Shown: positions 35,885-44,502, numbered from the stretch's first letter. The stretch is 64,000 nucleotides of DNA from JAHBNG01 sp039028975 (GCA_039028975.1 JBCCHB010000018.1:76373-140372); one strand, 5' to 3'. Translations and numbers: made by a program. Notes: a model not told the origin generated them from the sequence alone.

Positions 35885-37065
35885 TATCGCACCTCAGCAA
35901 AGTGGAGACTGGCATATGTACCCACCCGGTCTGTTTGGTGAAGAGGGTCACTTTGCTCTGGTAGAAATTGAAGAGCTTCTTCGGCAAAAGATGGTAGAAA
36001 ATCTAGCTCTGGGCTAGCCGAGCGTATAAGAATCTTGGTGCCGGGTCGACTGTTTGCCAGAATCAGATTCCATTCTTCTTCTAGCGCTTCAGGTGCATGG
36101 GCGGCCATCCAGTCTTGATGGTCTAGCAGCACAAAGTGGGAATATGTGCTCGGGTTACACCTTAGAAAATCTGCTATGGTCATAGTATGAGGGAACACCT
36201 TGGGTGAGCTCTGCCGCAGTGCAAGAAGGTTCTCTTCTTTGAGGTAGTTGGGACAGCACTCTGGCGTATATTGCCCAGTCAGATAGACCCGCCAGAAGTA
36301 ATTATCGCGGATGGGAATCTGGGTGAAAACGTGACGAATCCGCTCTGTGACGTAGGCTTGAACACTTCTTCCAGGAGAGCGATGCATCAGCTGAATTTGA
36401 GGCGTTGGAACGCCCAACATGGCCATCACAACAGGCTGCTTGACCAACCAGGATGTGGTTCTATCCCAAAGAACATTTTCGACCGATTCATAAATTGCCT
36501 GTTGCTCGGTCATATTTTGGGCAGCCAACAGTTGGCTAAATCCTTCCCGCAGAGTGCGCCTTACGCGCAAATAGTAGTTGCGAAAGAACCATGCTACTTT
36601 ACCAGATGAGCCGCAGTAATAAAAGGAGCCACGGTTCTTTGGCTTTTCAAAATAGTAATGCTTCTTCTGCCAAAATCGCTGGGTAGTTGATGTCATTTCA
36701 CTAGAGAGTCCATTGATAATATTCTCTGCGTCAGAATGAGCACCTTTACCGAACAACTCGAAAAACGATTGATGATCTAATTCTTGTAGGGCTACTAACT
36801 TCAGTTCCAAAAGCGCATTTTGGTGCGGATTAACATCAACTGCGTGAATCTCGGCTGGTGAATCGAGTAGATAGTCTAGCGTATTGCACCCTGCGCTGGT
36901 CAGTACAACAACCTTGCTCTGGCTATCCAATGCCATTAGCTGGCGATCAATCCGTGGATCTTCCCAACATGCATTGTAAATGAGGGTGTTCGAGTGAATT
37001 TTGCGAAAAACATAGTCGTTGACTTCACTGCCGATCTGGGTACCAATGTTCGATGCTAGCGTCAC
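35884..37065 (-). CDS. btaA: BtaA-like SAM:diacylglycerol 3-amino-3-carboxypropyltransferase
   Basis: 393 residues of the DUF3419/BtaA family. Landmarks are LIYNACWEDPRID, VVVLTSAGCNTLDYLL and HAVDVNPHQNALLELK, the SAM-binding part, and later FRNYYLRVRRTLREGF. BtaA moves the aminocarboxypropyl group of S-adenosylmethionine onto diacylglycerol, giving diacylglyceryl-homoserine, the precursor of DGTS. The start is a GTG with AAAGGAG upstream. It lies 13 bases after the HET-C-like gene and is translationally coupled to btaB. Known context: in Sinorhizobium and Rhodobacter, BtaA and BtaB replace phospholipids under phosphate limitation. Confidence 0.92.
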   Translation of the reverse strand: MTLASNIGTQIGSEVNDYVFRKIHSNTLIYNACWEDPRIDRQLMALDSQSKVVVLTSAGCNTLDYLLDSPAEIHAVDVNPHQNALLELKLVALQELDHQSFFELFGKGAHSDAENIINGLSSEMTSTTQRFWQKKHYYFEKPKNRGSFYYCGSSGKVAWFFRNYYLRVRRTLREGFSQLLAAQNMTEQQAIYESVENVLWDRTTSWLVKQPVVMAMLGVPTPQIQLMHRSPGRSVQAYVTERIRHVFTQIPIRDNYFWRVYLTGQYTPECCPNYLKEENLLALRQSSPKVFPHTMTIADFLRCNPSTYSHFVLLDHQDWMAAHAPEALEEEWNLILANSRPGTKILIRSASPELDFLPSFAEEALQFLPEQSDPLHQTDRVGTYASLHFAEVR

Positions 37066-37078
37066 AATTGAGTCTCCT

Positions 37079-37753
37079 TTACTCTCCCTTATAAAAATTT
37101 TCTAGAACTTTCGGCCCTCCCTGTTTTGCAATGGCATGGACTGCTCGTCGATACTCGGCGGTGGTTCGCTGCTGCGCCATAATCATTGAATAGACAAAGC
37201 GCAACCCCCGCTCCGGTGAATCCAAGTGCATCGCTTCATGACTGTGGGGAGGAAGCCACAAACATCGCAATAGCACACCAATAATGGGTACATAAAAAAG
37301 AATTTCTAGCATAAACCAGTGAGCTGTGCGCAATTCATTGTGATTCAGCACATCCTCATTCAAGCCATCAATCGTGCGAATCAGAGCGGACTCTCTTGCT
37401 GGTTGTTCACTTAGCCAAAGATCCACATAATTGGTATGGGAATAGAAATCTTGAACCGTATGCAATAATCGGCCCAACGCTGCTCGTTGGTGTCGAGCCA
37501 GTTCCCTGGCTAGATGAACCTGCTCAACGGATTGTTGAGCCAAGCTCTCGATCAGGGCGTGCTGTTCTTCTACATATTCAATGCTATCAGATATTTGGTT
37601 GTTGCAGAAATGTCGGCGGTACTGATTTGGGTGAAGGAAGCGAAGGACAGAATCTTGAGATAGATTGGCAGAGATAACTTGGCGAAGAGCTTTTGGGCTA
37701 AAGTCATCCCTTAATACCCATTGAGTTGTTTCGATATGGTATTTTGCGTACAT
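37079..37753 (-). CDS. HET-C / zinc-dependent phospholipase C-like protein
   Basis: 224 residues. The central GRLLHTVQDFYSHTNYVDLW is the hallmark of the HET-C and zinc-dependent phospholipase C superfamily, where the His and Asp residues bind zinc. Further candidate ligands are in the early AKYHIETTQ and in LRTAHWFMLEI. In the lipid operon a phospholipase C would release diacylglycerol from phospholipids for BtaA. That role is an inference; some HET-C relatives are lipid-transfer or toxin proteins. It begins two bases after the plsC stop. Confidence 0.65.
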   Translation of the reverse strand: MYAKYHIETTQWVLRDDFSPKALRQVISANLSQDSVLRFLHPNQYRRHFCNNQISDSIEYVEEQHALIESLAQQSVEQVHLARELARHQRAALGRLLHTVQDFYSHTNYVDLWLSEQPARESALIRTIDGLNEDVLNHNELRTAHWFMLEILFYVPIIGVLLRCLWLPPHSHEAMHLDSPERGLRFVYSMIMAQQRTTAEYRRAVHAIAKQGGPKVLENFYKGE

Positions 37754-37755
37754 GG

Positions 37756-38490
37756 CTATATATGTTGATATGGTCCGCGTTTTTCCTGAGGGAAAAGACG
37801 GGCAATCTGTACCATGATCTGCTCCGCCAAACGATTGAGGGCCTGACGTTGTTCTTGTCGCTTTAAGGTTGATTCAATGGCAACGGGGCCAAATACAGGA
37901 CCGATATGAATAGCAACTTCTGTTCTTTTGAATCGAGTTAAGTTTTTTAGAACCTTTTCTGTTCCAACGAGGGCTATGGGTAAAATACGCGCTTTGCTTT
38001 GCATGGCCAAGTAGGCCGTTCCAGGCTGGGGGTAGGTTAATTCACCATCTGTACGGGCTAGATTATCGTAGCCATCATCAACGATCTGATGTCCCTGTGC
38101 TCGTAGTTTTGCCAGTTTCGGGTTGATTCCACCTTCAGGGAAGATTGCAATGGTTTTGCCATCTTGTAGAGTGGTAATCGCTTGGCGAATCGCTTTCCGA
38201 TCGATTCGGCCTCGCCAAATGGGGATACCATTAAAAACCTTCATAAACCAACGTACAAACCAGAATCGCTGTGATTCAGTTGCAATCAGAAAGACAGGGC
38301 GCACCGGAAGAAATATGGTAATGAGCGGGGCGTCGAACCAGCTAAAGTGGTTGGCTGTAACGATGAGCGGTTCGTTTTGAGGCACATTTTCCAGCCCCTC
38401 AATCCGCACTCGCATAATCAGGTTGGCAGCTAATCGGCCAAGCCCCAAAACAAACCATGCAACTATCTTTAATATGAATGAAATGATCAT
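37756..38490 (-). CDS. 1-acyl-glycerol-3-phosphate acyltransferase (PlsC-like)
   Basis: 244 residues with a hydrophobic N-terminus (FILKIVAWFVLGLGRLAANLI). The family boxes are complete: VTANHFSWFDAPL (N-H-x4-D), GIPIWRGRIDRKAI, TIAIFPEGGINP and ILPIALVGTEKV. The enzyme makes phosphatidic acid from lysophosphatidic acid at the membrane. It is the first gene of the betaine-lipid operon and starts at the ATG 38490, about 50 bases after the predicted transcription start. A TTG at 38505 is an alternative. Confidence 0.9.
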   Translation of the reverse strand: MIISFILKIVAWFVLGLGRLAANLIMRVRIEGLENVPQNEPLIVTANHFSWFDAPLITIFLPVRPVFLIATESQRFWFVRWFMKVFNGIPIWRGRIDRKAIRQAITTLQDGKTIAIFPEGGINPKLAKLRAQGHQIVDDGYDNLARTDGELTYPQPGTAYLAMQSKARILPIALVGTEKVLKNLTRFKRTEVAIHIGPVFGPVAIESTLKRQEQRQALNRLAEQIMVQIARLFPQEKRGPYQHI

Positions 38491-38548
38491 TGGATTGCCT
38501 TTCAAATTTACTATTTCGCTCTATACCCACCAAAAATAATTTCTGATT

Positions 38549-38644
38549 AGTATATCAGGCTTTGTGTATGATGTGCCACGTAGGTTAACCATTTGTCAAG
38601 AGTTTGTTAACACATTATTTTCATCTGATGAACAAACTGTAAAC
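38549..38644 (-). promoter_or_regulatory. PHO-box-like operator and -10 box of the betaine-lipid operon
   Basis: On the minus strand six 7-mers are separated by exactly four bases: GTTTACA (38644-38638), GTTCATC (38633-38627), GAAAATA (38622-38616), GTTAACA (38611-38605), CTTGACA (38600-38594) and GTTAACC (38589-38583). Five of them fit the GTTNAC(C/A) unit of PhoP binding sites, which in Streptomyces and relatives are 11-bp direct repeats. The -10 box TATACT is at 38554-38549 and no good -35 box is present, as expected for an activator-dependent promoter. Confidence 0.7.
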
Positions 38645-38777
38645 AGAATCAGAGCTTTAATGATCGAATTTCCCTCATCATGAAGTTCTTGGGGTTATTG
38701 GCTCCCGCCGAATATGTGAATGAAGTCGATTCAGATCGCCAGTTGAGGGTATTAGGTAAAACTTGCTGTGTATATTG

Positions 38778-38840
38778 AAAAATGGCTCAGTATGGTTGCA
38801 AGTTTCCTAGAACTTGTTGCGACCATACTGAGCCATTTTT
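38778..38840. terminator. Strong bidirectional intrinsic terminator
   Basis: aaaaatggctcagtatggt (38778-38796) pairs perfectly with accatactgagccattttt (38822-38840), giving a 19-bp stem with A- and T-tracts on either side. It can end transcription of the broken phoX gene on the minus strand and insulates the lipid operon promoter. Confidence 0.85.
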
Positions 38841-38872
38841 ACGCTTTACTGAAATTTAATGGGAGGTTCCCA

Positions 38873-39421
38873 TTAAGCAACCGAGGCAAAACGACGACCG
38901 TCTTCAGCCTGAACAACCACAACAGCTGGGCGGGCTGGGATGGAACCATTCGGCCATGCAGTCGAAGGCGTGTCGTAACCAGCGTCATCACCATCACCAG
39001 GATGCTGGAGTGCCACGAAGAGAGACGTGTTGTCTGGTGTAAATTCTGGGCCACAAATTTCACAGTAGGTTACACCAGTCAAGAAAAGTTGTAGATTACC
39101 GTGCTCTTCACCTTCAACAGGCACAGCAAAGAGACCATCATTGGCGCTTAAGGTTCTTGGCTGCCCGTCTGTAGAAATCCACAAGTTGCCGTTCATATCA
39201 AAAGCAAGATTGTCTGGATTGGCAATAGAACTGACTTGGTCTTTTGGATAACCAGCAAAGTATATGCTTTCATCGGCTGGGTCACCGCAAAGCATGAAAA
39301 TTTCCCAACCGAACGTGGTTGCTGTGTGATCGTTGCCTGCTTCTGTGATTTCGAGGATGTGACCGTAGCGGTTTTCGACTGTCCAAGTTGTTTCATTCTC
39401 GTCTCTAAAATAGCGCTCGAA
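38873..39421 (-). pseudogene. phoX-type alkaline phosphatase, C-terminal remnant
   Basis: The frame opens after a TGA at 39422-39424 without a start codon and reads ERYFRDENETTWTVENRYG, GWEIFMLCGDP, YFAGYPKDQVSSIANPDNLAF, LWISTDGQPRTLSANDGLFAVP, TGVTYCEICGPEFTPDNTSLFVALQHPG. This matches the C-terminal quarter of PhoX (DUF839) phosphatases, which are over 600 residues. The first internal ATG gives only 140 residues. The upstream three quarters are missing and the small membrane gene 39405-39626 overlaps the broken end. PhoX is a classical phosphate-starvation enzyme. Confidence 0.8.
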
Positions 39422-39626
39422 TCACCAATAATATACCCAACCCAACTAGCGGAATACCTATAATGGCCCCAATGATCGTCAAACTAATGGCAATGCCCAA
39501 GACTACAAGCGCAAAGCCAATGACAACCCCCAAAACCCTGCCTGTCAACCCAAGTATTGTCCGAATCAATTGTCCAATAGCCCAGAAGGGCCATAGTAAC
39601 CAGGGAACTTGCTTTTCCGTTTTCAT
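39405..39626 (-). CDS. Small two-helix membrane protein
   Basis: 73 residues: a basic start (MKTEKQVPWLLWPFWAIGQ) and then glycine-rich hydrophobic stretches (VLGVVIGFALVVLGIAISL and GAIIGIPLVGLGILLVI), likely two membrane spans. The ATG at 39626 is chosen for its GAGG ribosome site; another ATG at 39650 would add eight residues. No function is recognised. Its stop overlaps the broken edge of the phoX remnant. Confidence 0.65.
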   Translation of the reverse strand: MKTEKQVPWLLWPFWAIGQLIRTILGLTGRVLGVVIGFALVVLGIAISLTIIGAIIGIPLVGLGILLVIRALF

Positions 39627-39759
39627 TTGTGTCCTCGTTTTACTTCCCATTGTAAACTCATTGTAATGACGTATCCCGTAAGAGTCACGAACTACAGATC
39701 ACTACGTATGTGCCGTTCCAATGGTTTCATATCGCCACACAATTGATCGCGGAAATTTA

Positions 39760-42642
39760 CTACGCATACGCCTCCAGTGGCAAACAGGTACAGACCAAAT
39801 TCCGATCTCCATACACATTATCGATCCGAGCGACAGGGGACCAAAACTTACGCTCCCGTACCCAAGGCAAAGGGTAGGCAGCTTGATCGCGGCTATAGGG
39901 TCGATCCCAAGAGTCAGAGGCGATAGCAGTGACGGTATGAGGTGCGTGACGGAGTACATTATTTTCCGGATCGACCTGACCATGTTCAATAGCCTGAATC
40001 TCCGAGCGGATGAGAATCATAGCCTCGCAAAAGCGGTCCAACTCGGCCAGAGATTCGCTTTCGGTCGGCTCGATCATGAGGGTGCCAGCCACCGGGAAGG
40101 ACATGGTTGGAGCGTGGAAGCCATAGTCGATGAGTCGCTTAGCCACATCATCCACCGAAACAAACTCTTTTAGTGGGCGCAGGTCAATGATGCACTCGTG
40201 GGCTACCCGTCCATTGTCACCTTTGTAGAGGACAGGATAGTGGAGGCCCAACCGATAGGCAACGTAGTTCGCGTTAAGAATAGCCACTTGGGTGGCCTGA
40301 GTTAGCCCGGTTGCTCCCATCATGGCAATGTATGCATAAGAAATGGGCAGGATACTGGCGCTTCCCCACGGTGCTGCGGAGATGGCCCCAGCGGTGCGTT
40401 GGGTGTCGATCACGTTGTGGCCAGGCAAAAATGGAGCCAGATGAGCCGCCACACAAATCGGGCCAACGCCTGGCCCTCCACCGCCGTGGGGAATACAGAA
40501 GGTTTTGTGGAGGTTCAAATGGCAGACGTCTGGACCAAAATCACCAGGACGGCAGAGACCCACCTGAGCATTCATGTTGGCCCCATCCATATAGACCTGT
40601 CCCCCGTGGTCATGGATAATCTGGCAGATCTCAACGATGCCTGCTTCAAAGACGCCGTGGGTTGAGGGATAGGTGACCATGAGAGCGGCCAAATGGTTCT
40701 GATGTTCAGCCGCTTTGGCTCGCAGATCCGCCAGATCCACGTTGCCATCCTGATCACAAGCAACGACCACAACTTTCATACCGGCCATGACTGCACTGGC
40801 TGGGTTGGTGCCGTGGGCCGAGCTGGGAATTAGACAGATGTTGCGCTCCGTATCACCACGAGAGAGATGATAATCCCGAATGGCCAATAGTCCTGCATAC
40901 TCTCCCTGAGAGCCAGCATTGGGCTGGAGGGATGTGGCAGCAAAGCCGGTGATCTCGGTAAGCCAGGCTTCTAGGCGACGAATCATTTCAGCATAACCTT
41001 GGGTCTGTTCTAGAGGCGCAAAGGGGTGGATCCGACCAAATTCGGGCCACGTCACCGGAATCATTTCTGTGGTGGCGTTGAGCTTCATCGTGCAGGAACC
41101 AAGGGGAATCATGGAATGGGCTAATGAGAGATCCCGGGACTGGAGGCGAGTGATATAGCGAAGCATCTCAGTCTCGGAATGATACAAGTTGAAGACAGGG
41201 TGAGCCAGATACGAACTAGTCCGCTGATGGGTGGACTCATAGTCCAGCTCGATGGTCGCTGCCATCTGCGCCAAATCAAATTGTCCTGCTGTGCTGCCAA
41301 AGATAGAAAGCAGTGTTTGAACTTCTTCCACCGTGGAGCGTTCATCCAAAGAGATACCCAAGGCCTGGATAGCCTGGTTGGGTTCTGGCTGCACAATACG
41401 TAGGTTGATCTGGTGCTCCAAAGCCATCTCACTGAGCGTTCGCAGGGGAAATGGTCCGCCGCTGATGGTTAGGGTATCAAACGTTGGGGCTTGGTTGACA
41501 CGATATCCTAATTCACTTAGGCCAGCCGAAAGGAGTTGAGTGAGAAGTCGGATCCGTTGGGCAATGCGCTTGAGTCCATTTGGTCCATGATAGACAGCGT
41601 ACATAGAGGCCATGACAGCCAAAAGAACTTGGGCCGTACAGATGTTGCTAGTCGCTTTGTCTCGACGAATATGCTGCTCTCTCGTTTGAAGTGCTAGACG
41701 CATGGCCGGGTTGCCAGCAGCATCTTGCGACACGCCAATCAGACGACCGGGAATGTTGCGTTTATAGGTATCTTTCGTGGCCATATAAGCGGCATGGGGG
41801 CCACCATACCCAAGAGGAACGCCAAATCTTTGGGTGTTGCCCACAGCAATATCGACACCAAATTCGCCGGGGGCGCGGAGCAGGGTCAGTGACAGCAGAT
41901 CTGCAGCCACCACCACCAATGCACCCGCTTGGTGAGCCTTGGTGCAGAAGGGTTCATAGTCTAGAATGTCGCCGCTCGTTGTAGGATATTGGAGCAAAAC
42001 CCCAAAGGTCTCTTTCTCAAACTCATAGTGCTCAAAATCACCGATGACCAACTCAATGCCCAGGGGTTCAGCCCGATTCCAAACCACATCGATAGTTTGG
42101 GGATGACACTGATCCGAGACGAAAAAGACATTGGCAGTCGAACCTCGTTTACGGGCTGCATAGCAGACGCTCATGGCCTCTGCGGCCGCGGTAGCTTCAT
42201 CCAGCAATGATGCGTTGGCAATCTCCAATCCTGTCAGATCGGTCACCATGGTTTGGAAATTGAGAAGCGCTTCCAACCGGCCTTGAGCAATTTCAGCCTG
42301 ATAGGGCGTATATGCTGTATACCAACTTGGGTTCTCCATAATGTTGCGCAGAATCACTCCAGGGGTAATGGTGTCACTGTAGCCCATGCCAATGAGAGAG
42401 CGAAAGACCTGGTTTTGGCTGGCTAGCTCTTTCAAGTCAGCCAGTATCTCTGATTCGGAATAAGGTCCAGGTAAATCCAATTCTCCGTCTAGTCGAATCG
42501 CCTCAGGGACGGTTTGGGCCATCAGAGCATCCAATGATGGAACATCCAGCACTTCTAACATGCGTGCCACTTCCAGCTCGGTAGGTCCAATGTGGCGATG
42601 GGCAAATTGATCAAGCGGAGACAGTAAATCGAGATTATCCAT
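39760..42642 (-). CDS. gcvP: Glycine decarboxylase (P-protein)
   Basis: About 960 residues, the full length of a single-chain P-protein. It starts LDLLSPLDQFAHRHIGPT, the standard N-terminus, and has the pyridoxal-phosphate lysine in CHLNLHKTFCIPHGGGGPG. The enzyme decarboxylates glycine and passes the aminomethyl group to the lipoyl H-protein. The ATG at 42642 with AAAGGAC upstream is preferred to a reading from 42729. It follows gcvT after 160 bases and lies under the same riboswitch. No gcvH is present in the window. Confidence 0.97.
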   Translation of the reverse strand: MDNLDLLSPLDQFAHRHIGPTELEVARMLEVLDVPSLDALMAQTVPEAIRLDGELDLPGPYSESEILADLKELASQNQVFRSLIGMGYSDTITPGVILRNIMENPSWYTAYTPYQAEIAQGRLEALLNFQTMVTDLTGLEIANASLLDEATAAAEAMSVCYAARKRGSTANVFFVSDQCHPQTIDVVWNRAEPLGIELVIGDFEHYEFEKETFGVLLQYPTTSGDILDYEPFCTKAHQAGALVVVAADLLSLTLLRAPGEFGVDIAVGNTQRFGVPLGYGGPHAAYMATKDTYKRNIPGRLIGVSQDAAGNPAMRLALQTREQHIRRDKATSNICTAQVLLAVMASMYAVYHGPNGLKRIAQRIRLLTQLLSAGLSELGYRVNQAPTFDTLTISGGPFPLRTLSEMALEHQINLRIVQPEPNQAIQALGISLDERSTVEEVQTLLSIFGSTAGQFDLAQMAATIELDYESTHQRTSSYLAHPVFNLYHSETEMLRYITRLQSRDLSLAHSMIPLGSCTMKLNATTEMIPVTWPEFGRIHPFAPLEQTQGYAEMIRRLEAWLTEITGFAATSLQPNAGSQGEYAGLLAIRDYHLSRGDTERNICLIPSSAHGTNPASAVMAGMKVVVVACDQDGNVDLADLRAKAAEHQNHLAALMVTYPSTHGVFEAGIVEICQIIHDHGGQVYMDGANMNAQVGLCRPGDFGPDVCHLNLHKTFCIPHGGGGPGVGPICVAAHLAPFLPGHNVIDTQRTAGAISAAPWGSASILPISYAYIAMMGATGLTQATQVAILNANYVAYRLGLHYPVLYKGDNGRVAHECIIDLRPLKEFVSVDDVAKRLIDYGFHAPTMSFPVAGTLMIEPTESESLAELDRFCEAMILIRSEIQAIEHGQVDPENNVLRHAPHTVTAIASDSWDRPYSRDQAAYPLPWVRERKFWSPVARIDNVYGDRNLVCTCLPLEAYA

Positions 42643-42802
42643 AACGAAGTCCTTTACGAGATATTTTGAGAGGTGTGATTCATGGTTCGTGGTGTGTATA
42701 GAGATTGGTTGGATCTGATTGGTTGCCATGTCAATTTGCTCCAGGAAACCCTACAACCCATTCCCGAGAGCCTTTGTCGGGGACATCTTGCCACCAACCT
42801 AT

Positions 42803-43912
42803 TTATCGATAAGCGGGTTTATAAAACGGTCGCTTGGTAACCACCGCTGCCCGGGTGTTTTTACGGATTTGCACTTGGAGGCCGGTGCCTACCTTAGCAG
42901 AGGAGCGTTGAACTAAAGCGTGGGCGCAATATTGGTCCACAGTGGGGGCGTACATACCGGAGACGACGACGCCTACCTCTTGACCATCGCCGTCCAGAAC
43001 AGGGTAGCCCTCTCGGGGGACGCCTTTCTCCGTCATCGTGAGACCGACAATCTTGCGAGGAATACCGGCTTCTTTTTGTGCCAAGAGAGATGCTCGCCCG
43101 ATAAACTCTTTGTTCCAGGAACAGGCCCATCTTAAGTTAGCCTCCAGCGGCGTAATCTCTTCAGTGATCTCATGACCGTAAAGGGGAAAAGATGGTTCAA
43201 AGCGCAGGCTATCTCGGGCGGCTAGACCAATGGGGGCAACTTCTATCTCATTCGCTGGTCCAGCGGATAGAATGGCTTCCCAAAGAGTGAGAGCAGACTG
43301 GGCTGGGAAGAAGAGTTCAACGCCATCTTCGCCGGTGTACCCTGTACGCCCAATGAGCGTTGCTGTGTCATTGACTTGGGCTTCAATCGCCGTAAAACGA
43401 GGGACCACATTCAGATCTACATCGGTCAGTTGATTCAATAGATTTATGGCTTTGGGGCCTTGGAGGGCCAGCATGTAGGTCTCATCGGAGATATCTTCCA
43501 CATTGACCTGAAACGTATCGATCTGCCCCACCATCCAGGCAAAATCTTTTTGGCGATTTCCGGCATTGACGACGACCAGCCAGCGTTGGGGTAATTTGTA
43601 GATGAAGAGGTCATCCAGCACGCCCCCATCCTCGCGACAGAGAAGGGCATAGTGGGCATCATAGTCGGACATGGTGGAGATATCCCACGTGACCACACGG
43701 TTGAGGTAGGCTTCAGCATCAGGGCCACTGACTTCAATCTGGCCCATGTGATCGATATCAAATAGGCCGGCAGAACGTCGAGTAATGTGGTGCTCTTCCA
43801 GCGGCCCGGTAGGATACTGTACAGGCATCTCCCAGCCAGAGAAGGGGACCATGCGGCCGCCGTTATCTGCGTGCCAAGTGAAGAGGCTGGTTCGAGAAAG
43901 GTCATCGCTCAT
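42803..43912 (-). CDS. gcvT: Aminomethyltransferase (T-protein)
   Basis: 369 residues, usual length. It begins SRTSLFTWHADNGGRMVPFSGWEMPVQ and has HMGQIEVSGPDA, GYTGEDGVELFF and SLRFEPSFPLYGHEI, all GcvT landmarks. The protein releases ammonia from aminomethyl-H-protein and forms methylene-tetrahydrofolate. It is the first gene after the glycine riboswitch; its leader also contains a 77-bp repeat element between terminator and start codon. Confidence 0.96.
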   Translation of the reverse strand: MSDDLSRTSLFTWHADNGGRMVPFSGWEMPVQYPTGPLEEHHITRRSAGLFDIDHMGQIEVSGPDAEAYLNRVVTWDISTMSDYDAHYALLCREDGGVLDDLFIYKLPQRWLVVVNAGNRQKDFAWMVGQIDTFQVNVEDISDETYMLALQGPKAINLLNQLTDVDLNVVPRFTAIEAQVNDTATLIGRTGYTGEDGVELFFPAQSALTLWEAILSAGPANEIEVAPIGLAARDSLRFEPSFPLYGHEITEEITPLEANLRWACSWNKEFIGRASLLAQKEAGIPRKIVGLTMTEKGVPREGYPVLDGDGQEVGVVVSGMYAPTVDQYCAHALVQRSSAKVGTGLQVQIRKNTRAAVVTKRPFYKPAYR

Positions 43913-43962
43913 AATAGGCTCCTAGAACAGTGCTTAGTTCGATGGCCAAAAAAACTTGTACC

Positions 43963-44039
43963 CGTGAAGACGGATATGTCCTCCCCTCTCTGAATTTCCC
44001 AGAGAGGACCAGGCAAAAGTTGGGACAAGACTTTTCTGG
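43963..44039. repeat. 77-bp element, family 1, copy D (diverged left end)
   Basis: The right half (gaatttccca at 43991, then gttgggacaagacttttctggc ending at 44039) is spaced exactly as in copy A. The left inverted end has diverged beyond recognition. It lies in the gcvT leader, between the riboswitch terminator and the gene. Confidence 0.65.
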
Positions 44040-44051
44040 CAAAAAACCAAT

Positions 44052-44083
44052 AGAAAAACGGGCATGCCAAAGCAGTACCCGTT
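44052..44083 (-). terminator. Intrinsic terminator of the glycine riboswitch
   Basis: On the minus strand AACGGG (44083-44078) pairs with CCCGTT (44062-44057), with an inner TGC..GCA pair, and is followed by TTTTTCTA. It begins right after the second aptamer, so it is the expression platform. Confidence 0.8.
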
Positions 44084-44084
44084 T

Positions 44085-44388
44085 ATCTCTGTCCTAAGAA
44101 CTTATCAGCAGATGCCGCATTGCATCCACGCTGAACTCAACCTGAGAGATTGATCCAAAGCTTAATTACACTTTAGATTTGCCCCTTCGGTGCGGTGCGG
44201 AATGGAGAACCAACTGTTTCGATCCGCCCGTCTCTCCAGAGATGCTGTCTGTGTAGCGATCCGGCTGCCTGAGAGTTTGAGCAGTAAGGAACGGTTCATC
44301 CTTGATGCCTTTCACCTTCGGCGACCTGCAGACTTGTCTATCAAAGAACTTCTATCAGTTATGCAGATACTCTCTCACTATACGTCAA
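44085..44388 (-). promoter_or_regulatory. Tandem glycine riboswitch
   Basis: Two glycine aptamers on the minus strand upstream of gcvT. The first (about 44388-44244) has GTGAGAGAGT, CGCCGAAGGTGAAAGGC and AAACTCTCAGGCAG. The second (44243-44085) has CTGGAGAGACGG, CACCGAAGGGGCAAAT, AATCTCTCAGGTT and GGACAGAG, closed by a perfect P1 pair ATCTCTG/CAGAGAT. These are the conserved cores of the family. With the terminator directly downstream, it should switch gcvT-gcvP on when glycine is abundant. Confidence 0.92.
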
Positions 44389-44502
44389 CCAGCATATATT
44401 CAATTGTGATCAGTTTACAGTAGACAATGATTGAAGAACAGATGTGGTCTACTGAGCTACTTGCTTGTTAAAAAGGCTAACAGATGATAGAGTTGCTGTC
44501 AA

